Assembly: GCA_022059125.1 (NCBI GenBank)
Contig: JAEUWY010000002.1
Coordinates: forward strand, 4,464,001-4,528,000
Direction of reading: 5' to 3'
Source of the DNA: Corynespora cassiicola
Lineage: Eukaryota > Ascomycota > Dothideomycetes > Pleosporales > Corynesporascaceae
Length of the DNA stretch: 64,000 bases
Every line of letters begins with the position of its first letter. Positions within the stretch are counted from its first letter, which is position 1. The position numbers and the translations under genes are program-made. The notes under the pieces are model-generated. The model ran no database searches. It saw only the letters and a list, made by a program, of their open reading frames with translations, and had not been told where the DNA came from. Below, piece by piece: positions 24,007 through 33,560 of the stretch.

Positions 24007-25317
24007 GGTGGCGGAGGGGGGAGAGGTGGTGGTGGGCCAGAGGGGCAGCAGGCAAAGGGGGGAGGCTCGCGGCAGCAGCAGCAGAAGAAGCAGCAGCAGG
24101 ATCGAGGAGGTCGAAGGCGCAAAGTCACCCACGCGCGGTGGAGTGAATGTTCATCATGCAGCGGCAGGATGGCTCGACGTGGCGGTGGTCTAGGACAAGG
24201 GCCTGCGGACTGGGCGTGTGGACGGGGACGGGGAGTGGGAGTGGGAGTGGGTCGGGCTCGGGACAGCAGCAGCAGCTGAGGGAGCGATGCCGAGAAGGGG
24301 CGGACGTGTGGCCGTTGGGGCTGCAGGGCACAAGTGGCAGACAGGCAGGCCTCGGGGGCTGCGACGACGACGATGCGGTGGTGGGAGGTGATTCGTGGTG
24401 CTGCGTGGCGTGCCGGCCTTGGTTGGGGACGGAGAGGTCGAGATGGGGGCAGCGGCACTAACTTAATATGCAGCCCCGACCAGGCCTCGTCTCCCGCCTG
24501 CCGTCGCCTCTAGATTGGGGCTCTTGGGCTTCACATGCGCCGCTGCTGTGGCGATGCGAATAGCCGCCGCCGGAAAAGTGGGCGGGCGGGCGCGGCGAGT
24601 AGGTGTAGGCGTAGGCGTGGGCTCTGGCAGCCGGCAGGATATAGCAGGACGGCAGGGCAGGATGCTCGCCGTTGGAGGAGCAGAGAAGCGCGAGGGATGC
24701 CCGCCAGCGACCTTCCCTGCCTCCAGCTGCCGGCGCGAGCCCACCCAGATCGCCTGCCGGCCTGTTCTGCCCGCCGTGCCCTGTGCGCCGTGCGCCCTGA
24801 CGGCGGGCTCGGCGGCCATGCAAAGAGGGTGACGGCTGGCGACTGGCAACTGGCCGCGGCGGATGGCGACGTCGTCGCCGTCTTCAGCTTCACGCCGTGA
24901 TCTGGCCCCCGCTTGCGCCGCCCGACTCCCGTCTCCCGCCTCCCGCCTCCAGTCTCCCGCCTCCAGCATCTCGGGACGAGTGCTCGGCCGTCTACGCGTC
25001 TCCCAACCCACGCGTCTGGTACCTACTCTCTTGACATCTCATGCCTGGGCACCCGCTGGCCGAACCCATTACCCTACCTCCTCCTGCAGCTCCTCTGGCC
25101 CTCTCGCAGCCCTGCCCGTCGCCTTGCAGCAGCCGGACAATAATCGCTCCACACACCCCACGCCTGTCCGCCTACCGCTCCCCGTCCGCGCCAGTCGCAT
25201 ATAGCCAGACTCCCCCTCCTCCCCGTACCTGCTGCGAGCCCGACGCCCGGTTCCCGACTCAAATCCCCGCGCCCGCGCTGCACTCTGCTATGCTTCAGAC
25301 ACACGCCTTACACCTCC
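24007..25317. other. Shared upstream region of two divergent genes
   Basis: 1.3 kb of GC-rich DNA between the Boi-like gene (minus) and the MIZ-domain gene (plus). Short GGGAGT and GCAGCA repeats lie near 24230-24280. The many overlapping ORFs reflect GC content. Promoters and 5' leaders of both genes must lie here, but no TATA box is obvious. Confidence 0.45.
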
Positions 25318-28300
25318 ATGTGGCCGAACACGACGGTTGGTGGCCACGCGCCAGCGCAACATGACGCAGACGCTACCGAGCATACACTCCACCACGCGCT
25401 GGGAAACTTGGGAGGGAGACAAAACAGCCGGATATTGGACCCTAGCCATGGCTCACCCGTACTCCCCTCCAATTGCCTGGATTCCAACCATGTCAACATG
25501 CCGACGTGGGGACAGGGACGACCCCCCCAACACCCACCAGCACACATCCCTCAGGCGTCACTGGTGCCGGCACACATGTCGGCGACTTCAGGCCATGGGC
25601 CGAACTCGACCTCTCCCCAGCTCGCCAATTTTGTCGCTCCAATATATCGTTCGCCCTACGCCACCTCACACTCACCCTCCACTGTCCTGCCCTCACCTTC
25701 ACCTAGCGAGGAAGGACTAAGCCTGGACTTCTATGCCTTCACCTCTCACCATCAGAGGGCCCAAACTACACATCAGAGCACCAACAACTCCAATCCTTCG
25801 ACCCTCAATCAATTAGATTCTTCCATGTACAACAGGTTGCCTATGGGCAGCTCTGCTCCAGGCACCAGGCCCTCGGAGGGCGCCCACGAATCGAGCTTGG
25901 CTTCTCCTGCCACAGCCATGGCTACCTCCACGGTGACTACACCGACGCTTGACAGCCACCGAGACAAGAGAATGCGGCATGGATCACTAGCTAGCCATGC
26001 CTCCATCTCGAATGAGCAGTCGCCCAACCTTCGGAACCAGCCCCCGCCCAATAGGCGCCCGTCGACAACTTCCCACGACGGTCTTGCCGATACGAGAATG
26101 CGGAATGGGTCCATGGCCAGCCATGCCTCGCCTTCGATTGACCAGACTTCTAGTCATTCAAGCCAGCAACTCACTCGGCCGCCAACGACCCCTCAGACCA
26201 ATCAGCTCCCCTTTGGCCCCCCTCGCAACCTCAACATGGACCAACAGCAGCCTGGCATGGCTCCACGTCGCGCGAGTGGGCAGCAGTCTCCCCAATCGGT
26301 GCTCCCAAGCGCATTTTTTTCAGGGACCAGCTGGTACACCGTCAATGATTGTGCCACAGTCATGAATCGTTTCCTGGACAGAAATCCTATACCCCCAACC
26401 CATCCCCGAGATTCGAAGCGACTTGAAGTTCTGCAAGATGCATTGAACAAGCAGGATTGGTATTACCTTACCATGCATCAGTACTATTGTGCACTTGATG
26501 CAGATCCAAACAGCGTTCCCCGCAGTTTCAAGACGCATGCATCTCTCCCCGCCGCCATCAAACTGATGCGAGAGACTCTTGACCTGAACGGGACCCTCTC
26601 ACCCACCGTACTCAAATTCTTTGCCACCTTTCCTTGTCCCTTGGCTAAGGCTGGTCTACTATGGCCACAGAGATTCGAGCACGAGGCGAACGCTTTCTTC
26701 ATCTTCATGCAGCATGCCAAAAACTACGATACTCTCAAGGCACTATGCCTGGAGAGGTTGTTCCCGCCTTTGATGCGAGAGATATTCTGCGAGCTGGGCA
26801 TAGCTTCGCAAGTTTTCCAGCGCATAGTATTCACGGCAATATACAGGAGGATTTGTGGCACAGGCCCTCATTTGGCTCACCTAGAAGCCAAGGCCCTCGA
26901 GATCTTCTACGCCAACCAGAAGGAGTTCTATGACACCGAGTCTCCTCTGCCGGAGCATGTGCGGCAAGATGCTTCCCGACTCGAGCGGGAGCGCACCAAC
27001 GAACTTTGGCGCTGGGGTGGCCAATTGAGTCAATTGTGCAGGTCTGCAATCGACATTCACCAGCAATCTCAGCAGCAACGTCAACGTCCTGCGCAGCCGC
27101 ATGCGCCTGTCAACGCGCCATCTTCAATGGGGCAGGGAGCTACGGTACCCCCTCGAGAGCGAGGACGCCCCAGAATCAACCAGACCAACCAATCTCAACC
27201 AGCACTGCCTACTCCTTCGACGGCGCAGAGCCCATCACGGCGTGGTCGAGGACGCCCCAGAATCTACCCAATCAATCAAGCCCCATCCCAACCTCCATTG
27301 CCCAGCCCTACAGCCGTACGAGAAAACCCACAGACTCCTCATCCACCTCCGTTCCTTCCGCCAAAGGGCTCTACGCTAGCCCAGCAACGAGTGCCCACTC
27401 CGGTGCGTTACGCCCTCCACCAGGCCCATCTTAGGAGTCCTGTCTTGCGGGCTCGCTCTATCACAAGCCCACTATATCGATATGTCAAGAGACTGATCAA
27501 GCCAATGGCAAGAATGATTGAGGGTGGCAAAAAAGTCGAAAAATGGACATTCCTCGTGACAAGCGACGATATGCGAGATATCCCGGGTATTGAGGAATGT
27601 AGCCCAACTATGCCCAGCATCAGATACGTCGACGAAGAGAGTCGCCTTTTGCGCCTCCGGTGTATCAAGTGGCCGTCGACGAAATTTCCCGATGAGCATG
27701 CTTGGGCGACCGCTGATACGTCATGGGTCCCCTCTGGATATTTCTCCTTCAATGGAAAGCATTTGGAGATCCGGAGGAAGGTGCACTACGGCAAAGACCT
27801 GCCCATCGACCTGACGAGCTTGGTCAAAGAAGGCACAAACACCCTCGACATCGCCATAAATTGCCGGTTAGACGACAAAAAGCACCTCGAGTATCTGCTT
27901 GCCTTCGAAGCCATCGGCATCGTCTCACACGACGCCATCAAGAAGAAGTGCCTCACCGAAAACCGCGTGCCAGCCGACCAAATTCTAGCCGAGATCAAAC
28001 GCAAGCTTGCCGGCACCACGGTTCCCAACGCCGATGCCGACGACGACGAAGAAGAAGAAGAAGTCTCCATCATCGAGAGCACCCTCACCATCCAAGTCTT
28101 TGACCTCTTCACCGTCTCCAAACTGTGCGACATACCCGCCCGCTCCAGGGCGTGCATCCACTACGACTGTTTCGACCTGGACACGTTCCTCACGACGCGC
28201 CCCAAGAATGGCGGCGGCGACGTCTCGGTCGCGGACCAGTGGCGCTGCCCCATTTGCAAGGCTGATGCCCGGCCCCAGCACCTGATTGTCGATGGCTTCT

Positions 28301-28530
28301 TGCAGGAGGTGTGTGTCCAGCTCGTTGAGAGGGGGTTGGAGAGTACGCGCGCTATTGTCGTCGAGAAGGATGGGTCGTGGAGGCCCAAGGCTGAGGCTCG
28401 CGAGCCGCCGAGTGGAGCGGCGGCGGTGCAGGATGGCGATGCGGATGGGTCTGAGGGACTGCGGCGGTCGGGTTCGGCGGGGAAGTCGTGGGCTGCGCCT
28501 GCTTCTGAGGTCATTGAGTTGAGTGACTGA
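25318..28530 (+). CDS. MIZ/SP-RING zinc-finger protein with AT-hooks (putative SUMO E3 ligase)
   Basis: A single exon of 1070 aa. Residues about 936-998 form an SP-RING: CIHYDCFDLDTFL gives C-x-H-x2-C-F-D, and QWRCPICKADARPQHLIVDG gives W-x-C-P-x-C, as in Siz/PIAS proteins. Upstream, about 714-838 looks PINIT-like (VEKWTFLVTSDDMRD, WVPSGYFSFNGKHLEI). Two AT-hook-type motifs (RERGRPRIN near 610; RRGRGRPRIYP near 640) point to DNA binding. A helical region at about 341-500 is conserved in character but unnamed. The N-terminal third is Ser/Pro/Gln-rich with an internal duplication. A nuclear SUMO-ligase or transcription-cofactor role is inferred. ATG 25318 is the first in frame; 25498 is an alternative start. 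Confidence 0.82.
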   Translation: MWPNTTVGGHAPAQHDADATEHTLHHALGNLGGRQNSRILDPSHGSPVLPSNCLDSNHVNMPTWGQGRPPQHPPAHIPQASLVPAHMSATSGHGPNSTSPQLANFVAPIYRSPYATSHSPSTVLPSPSPSEEGLSLDFYAFTSHHQRAQTTHQSTNNSNPSTLNQLDSSMYNRLPMGSSAPGTRPSEGAHESSLASPATAMATSTVTTPTLDSHRDKRMRHGSLASHASISNEQSPNLRNQPPPNRRPSTTSHDGLADTRMRNGSMASHASPSIDQTSSHSSQQLTRPPTTPQTNQLPFGPPRNLNMDQQQPGMAPRRASGQQSPQSVLPSAFFSGTSWYTVNDCATVMNRFLDRNPIPPTHPRDSKRLEVLQDALNKQDWYYLTMHQYYCALDADPNSVPRSFKTHASLPAAIKLMRETLDLNGTLSPTVLKFFATFPCPLAKAGLLWPQRFEHEANAFFIFMQHAKNYDTLKALCLERLFPPLMREIFCELGIASQVFQRIVFTAIYRRICGTGPHLAHLEAKALEIFYANQKEFYDTESPLPEHVRQDASRLERERTNELWRWGGQLSQLCRSAIDIHQQSQQQRQRPAQPHAPVNAPSSMGQGATVPPRERGRPRINQTNQSQPALPTPSTAQSPSRRGRGRPRIYPINQAPSQPPLPSPTAVRENPQTPHPPPFLPPKGSTLAQQRVPTPVRYALHQAHLRSPVLRARSITSPLYRYVKRLIKPMARMIEGGKKVEKWTFLVTSDDMRDIPGIEECSPTMPSIRYVDEESRLLRLRCIKWPSTKFPDEHAWATADTSWVPSGYFSFNGKHLEIRRKVHYGKDLPIDLTSLVKEGTNTLDIAINCRLDDKKHLEYLLAFEAIGIVSHDAIKKKCLTENRVPADQILAEIKRKLAGTTVPNADADDDEEEEEVSIIESTLTIQVFDLFTVSKLCDIPARSRACIHYDCFDLDTFLTTRPKNGGGDVSVADQWRCPICKADARPQHLIVDGFLQEVCVQLVERGLESTRAIVVEKDGSWRPKAEAREPPSGAAAVQDGDADGSEGLRRSGSAGKSWAAPASEVIELSD

Positions 28531-29927
28531 ATGGGCGATGAGAGGCTTGAAATTTCCTCTTCTCTCTTCTTTCTTCTTTTTTTTCCTACGCTATCTCGTG
28601 GAAAATAGACGGGTTTCTTTCTTCCCTTTCTTTTTTTCCGTTTGGTTACAAAAAAATTGGCATGGGCAAAAATGGCGTTATATCTTGGTGTTTTGGGGAG
28701 AGAGAGATGGACTGGCTGGTCGGGCGTGCGAGTCAGCATGCCTGGTTTTCCATTCTCTCATGGGTCATATCTCCCCCTTTTCTCTCTCTGCTTTGGGGTC
28801 TTGGATCGGCATCTCTTACATATACCCACATTCTGAAGACTGGTTTTTCTTCTATTTCCTTTGGCGTTTTTTGGGCGGGGGGGTCGTGGGATGGGGTGGA
28901 GGGGATGAGATGAGAAGGGTGGCTGGGATCGCTTGAGGGCTGTTCTGACCGCAGGGAGGAAGAATGGGAACTCGTGGGAATTTTGGATCGCATGTGGTGC
29001 ATGGGTTAGGGAATCTTGGGTGCAGATGCCATGCATAAGCGCGTGCGTTGGCAGGTAGCAAGAAAAGGTTCCTTTTATTTGAGGGGTTCTAGAGTGAATT
29101 TGATGTGTGGTGTGGATGAGATGAGTTGTTCGTGAAGTCGCTACCTTTTTGCCTAGGTGTGAGAATAATATTGGGTTGGCGATGCGGCTTCAGGGTGCGG
29201 GGCGTTTCGAAGCGATGGTTGCTATGCTTGTGGCAGCCTCAATCGGGCAATTTGCTAGTGATTAGGCAGCGTAGGCAAGTTACCTGGTCACCTCCGATTC
29301 TTAGCTTGGTCCGCCGTTGGTGACGCCACATGAAAGCTGTGTCAATGGTGGGTGCCTAGGTGTGCATTGGGCTCTAGTGGAATATAGAATGATGGCTGTG
29401 TTTTGTAGATTTGCTTCACCGAACGAGCGTACATGTTTTCGACCGAACTGTTCTGAAATCGCGGTGTTGATTGGGAATGTGAGAGCACTCTCGCACAGCC
29501 TCGATATTAGACGACAATCTCACCACAGGCGGACATTGAGAGCTTTCGTATTTCAAGGTGCAGAGGATTGCTCGTCATCGGTAAGCGCCTGCTGTTATAT
29601 TGGGTTCCGCATTTGTACTAGCCGGGGGCTGCGCAACTTTCTGGGCAAGGAGGATGACTTCAGCCTGGTGTGCGTCGCTGTTCTGTCACTCTTCATCCTA
29701 CCTTTTCTGAGATCTATTCAGCTTTCATACTTCGATATATCATCAAGCCTATCCGTCCATTTCACTGCCTTCATTGTGGATATTGGCATCTACGCTGTGC
29801 GGGAGGAGCTGGCCCCGTGACCTGACCGTCGACTGGATATTTGAGGATTTCCTCCTTGGACCAGGACTTGGATCTGGACCTGAACTGGATCGGAATTTCT
29901 TTCTAAATTTTCTTCCTGTTAGCAAGC
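28531..29927. other. Intergenic interval
   Basis: Begins with a pyrimidine-rich 3' flank (T-runs at 28560-28640). An open frame at 29317-29820 has no domain or good start context. AT content rises toward the HET gene. Confidence 0.4.
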
Positions 29928-32039
29928 ATGGCTGTCTACTGCGATGCTTGTAAACAGGTAGACCGCTGGATCAAGAAAATCATGGATCCAAATAAAAATG
30001 ATGACTGCGATGAGAGAAGACTTACCTTTTCCACTTTTTCTAAACTAGACCCAAGAAAGGTCTTTGGGAAAAGTTTTTGGGGAACGACCAGAACATTCTC
30101 GGGCTATATAAATGATCGGGTTTCTACATACAAGTATCGCAGGGTCACATTCAAAGTGCTCCCGTCGTGTCCCGGATCACCTACCACAGCCATTTTCTGC
30201 TCCTCGTGTCAGGCATTCTCGAAATCCGTACACCTGGATTATCCCAAACGGTGCAAGATCACTCTGTGGAAATATGTGGGAAACTTAATATGGCTTGAAA
30301 TAGGGAGCCCTTCCGATCTAAGCTTTTATCTCAATTTGTGTATTGTTCTTCCACTAGACCTTTCGGGCTCAATTGGTACGCATTATCGAAAAATCGAAGA
30401 CGGGGCCACTGTGCACAGATGTGAAACATTCAACAAGGATTTCATCAATCTGAAACTCGTTCGTCAATGGCTCGACACATGCATCACCAGACATGATACA
30501 TGTAAACTTTCAGCTCTACTCCATCTAAAAGAGCGATTATATTTGATCGATGTAAAATACGAATGTATAGTGCAGCTGTTCGCTCCGGATATCGAATACA
30601 CTGCGCTCAGCTACGTATGGGGTAACTCAAATGTTACCAAAGCAACTTCGTCCAATATCAGAGACCTCATGAAGCCTCAAGCCTTATCGAAAAGCTCAAA
30701 TATCATAATTCCGTCGACAATCCGGGACGCAATGTATCTTACTAAATCCTTGGGAAAGCAGTATATTTGGGTTGACTCTCTGTGTATCCTGCAGGACGAC
30801 CCTCAGCTCCAAGGTTATCTCGACCAGATGGCTTACATCTATGCCAATGCTTGCGTAACAATCATTATGGCCGATGGAGAAAATGCCGATCATGGTATAA
30901 AAGGATTAGGACAGAATGGAGACCAACGTCAAATTCCGGGTTTCAGTATTAGTCTTCCTTCATGCAGCCTCATTACTTGGGAGTCCGGATTTACACAAAC
31001 TACTTGGGCTTCTCGAGGCTGGACATTTCAGGAGGGACTATTTTCCAACCGCGCCATCTACATATGCGGTGGATTCTTGTCTTGGAGATGCGGAGCAGGC
31101 ACCACGAGTGAAGTTGGAGCTTTGACCCATGGTAGGAGAGAATACCTTGAGAGAAACATCGCCATCCGTGGAGATTATGGAAAAGGAAAGGAATTATTCG
31201 GCGCTTTAGTCGAAGAGTTCAACAAGAAGGACTTTACTTATGAAACAGATGCTGCAAAAGCTTTCTCTGGATTTTCTAGGGTCATATCATCCATCGACAA
31301 TAGTCGCTTCTTTTTTGGGCTCCCACTCGGAGATTTTGGACGTTATCTCTTATGGATCCCAAAGAAACAGTTGAAGAGACGTGACTTCTGCCAGAATTCA
31401 CCTCTTGGCTTCACCAATGTTCCAACCTGGTCATGGCTCGCGTGGAAGGGCGCATTGAACATTTCTCTATGGGACACGGGATGGGCTGGAGTCACCATAA
31501 ACATGATTTTCGATTGCAAAAAGCGATGCAGGATATGCTCCAGAGATTTGCCAGGCCTAGATTGCTGCTTGTGTAGCGACCATGTTTCGTCGTCCCCAGT
31601 TGCAGACTTCGAGCCGATAATCAACCTACGTGGTTGGCAAGCAATCTTAGCGGTAAGGCACAATGGTTTGGATAATTTCCTTGCCTATCATATTGCCAAT
31701 CAAGAAAGTTCCGGGGGTCTAATATTCAACAGCAAAGATTATGCAGAGGATTGCCGGGAACAGGGGTCGGTCTTGTTACCAGGCTATGGTCCTCTTTATC
31801 GTTTTTTTGCCATCAGCGAAATCGGCTCAAGCTCCTATCCCTTATTAATTCCCGAATCTTTGTTAAAGTTATTTGGTTTTCGAACAAAATTTGAATTAGA
31901 TCGAATAGTAGTGGCATTGTGTATCGGTCCCATAGAGGGAAATGCCCATGGTATTTGTGAGAGGATTGGTATTGCTATATTTCCACAACATGTATGGGAT
32001 TCTTTTCCCAAGGAAGAAGTAGATATTCTCTTAGGGTGA
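29928..32039 (+). CDS. HET-domain protein (heterokaryon incompatibility type)
   Basis: A single exon of 703 aa. The HET domain is unmistakable: YTALSYVWGN at about residues 226-233, KQYIWVDSLCILQDD near 278-290, QMAYIYANACVTIIMAD, and TTWASRGWTFQEGLFSNRA near 358-375. The region before it contains two CxxC pairs (CDACKQ at the N-terminus and CSSCQAF near residue 90) that could bind zinc. HET domains in filamentous fungi trigger growth arrest and cell death when non-self partners meet. The gene is AT-richer than its neighbours, with many A/T-ending codons, common for fast-evolving HET genes. It points toward the het-c gene 1.25 kb away, recalling N. crassa pin-c. HET genes are numerous, so orthology is unproven. 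Confidence 0.93.
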   Translation: MAVYCDACKQVDRWIKKIMDPNKNDDCDERRLTFSTFSKLDPRKVFGKSFWGTTRTFSGYINDRVSTYKYRRVTFKVLPSCPGSPTTAIFCSSCQAFSKSVHLDYPKRCKITLWKYVGNLIWLEIGSPSDLSFYLNLCIVLPLDLSGSIGTHYRKIEDGATVHRCETFNKDFINLKLVRQWLDTCITRHDTCKLSALLHLKERLYLIDVKYECIVQLFAPDIEYTALSYVWGNSNVTKATSSNIRDLMKPQALSKSSNIIIPSTIRDAMYLTKSLGKQYIWVDSLCILQDDPQLQGYLDQMAYIYANACVTIIMADGENADHGIKGLGQNGDQRQIPGFSISLPSCSLITWESGFTQTTWASRGWTFQEGLFSNRAIYICGGFLSWRCGAGTTSEVGALTHGRREYLERNIAIRGDYGKGKELFGALVEEFNKKDFTYETDAAKAFSGFSRVISSIDNSRFFFGLPLGDFGRYLLWIPKKQLKRRDFCQNSPLGFTNVPTWSWLAWKGALNISLWDTGWAGVTINMIFDCKKRCRICSRDLPGLDCCLCSDHVSSSPVADFEPIINLRGWQAILAVRHNGLDNFLAYHIANQESSGGLIFNSKDYAEDCREQGSVLLPGYGPLYRFFAISEIGSSSYPLLIPESLLKLFGFRTKFELDRIVVALCIGPIEGNAHGICERIGIAIFPQHVWDSFPKEEVDILLG

Positions 32040-33290
32040 ATTGGCTTTGACGATGCTTTTCTCTCTCTTAGTAGTAGAATTCCATAGAATAGAAAAAGTT
32101 TCTCCAGTTACTACCTTAAAAATGCTTTATCAATGTGCTGTTATAGAGAGAAGGTTTGCAGGAAAGGTACTTCACTGCCTAATCTAGGTGTCTCGGGTTT
32201 TATTAAGCTGAACAATTCCATTCCCTGGTTTCCAGTCTTTCCATGCAAAGATGACATAGCCCTGACATCAAGTGTGTTCTACTCGCTAGGCAACACACCA
32301 TACCCAATATTTACCCATATCTCGGGGGATAAGCCCATAAAACACCCATAACCTTGCCTGTACTCCGCCCTTCCTTCCTCTACGCAGAAGAATACGGCAG
32401 ACACAAGAAAGCTCTCAAAAGCCCACACAAAAGAGCACGCCACGTGTCCCACCCCTAAGCAACCAAAAACTGCAATAGCAACCAGAACATCCAAGTGCAA
32501 CGGCTCATTCCACAGTCTCTACCATCACCAAAAGCCCTTAACAACTGTTGTATGAGCCTTTATTCCAGTCCCCAGCCACTGGTGCCATATGGCACACAGG
32601 AATTGGCTTGCAAGGGCCATTAGTTTGACTCCTAGGCCTTCTATATCCGATTTCGTGTTCTTGGGGCATGGGAAGCCCTATCGTGGACTGTACTTGTGTA
32701 CTTTATTTGTGGCATGCTTCCTCTTTTGAGGGGCAGTACAAGAAAATCCGATCATAGCACACAAGAAACCGCCTACTTCACCACACAGACGCCTCTACCA
32801 GCCTCTACTGGCCAATACGACCAACACGACCGACCCCCGCCCATTATTTTTCCTCAAGGGCACCAAACAACACCCCACAGACTTTTCGCCCATCAAGACA
32901 CCCTTGACTATATCACACGGCAACAATACAGCCCCCTACCCAAGAACCACCACACCAGCACATTACCACATCACATCACATCACCAAAAAAAACCAAACG
33001 TACTGCCACAAGGACATTCTATTCCTTCCTACAAAAGCAAAAGCCAAACCACTCACAGAGACACCAGGTCATCACTCATAATTTCTCACCACTCCCCACC
33101 TAGCCCAGCCCACAAAGCAGGCCATTCAAGCCCCGCAAACCCAAGTCCGCGGAGCCCAAAACTGGTAGGGAAGAGGGGGAACAGACAGCACGGTACTCAG
33201 GCACCCCCGCCGACCGCCATACATACATAACCAAGGGAGCAGCGCGTGCGAATGCAGCATTCTGCGTCCCCCTCCGACGGGGATAATCTC
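32040..33290. other. Interval between convergent HET and het-c genes
   Basis: 1.25 kb. From about 32700 to 33120 the plus strand is strongly A/C-rich (CACA, CCAAA tracts) with little G, so the minus strand is G/T-rich; this is downstream of het-c. ORFs here (32696-33230) are low-complexity His/Pro/Thr and are not credible genes. Confidence 0.5.
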
Positions 33291-33560
33291 TTAGTACCTG
33301 CGGCCGTACGAATCATCGCCATAGCCGCCGCCGCCTCCGTAGCTGCCTCCTCCATAGCCACCACCACCGCCGCCGTACTCCTGGCGACGTCCATACTCGT
33401 CGTCATCACGGCGACCACCACCACCGTAACCGCCAGATTCGCCGCCATAACCGCCAGACGACTGGTAAGAGTCTCCGCCATAGCCCGAGCTCTGCTGCTG
33501 AGAGTATCCGCCGCCGGAGCTGTACGAGTCCCCACCATACTCCTGACGGCGCTCCTCACC
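33291..33560 (-). repeat. Gly/Tyr-rich coding repeats in the HET-C tail
   Basis: The last 90 or so residues of HET-C are built from short imperfect repeats such as YGGG, GGYGG and SSGGYG, ending DDSYGRRY. Gly-rich C-termini are a known feature of HET-C. The DNA repeats are in codon register and are likely variable in copy number. Confidence 0.7.

Noticed and set aside
29317..29820. 167-aa ORF upstream of the HET gene
   Set aside because: Cys-rich and partly hydrophobic but matches no family. It has no splice links to the HET gene and mixed codon use.
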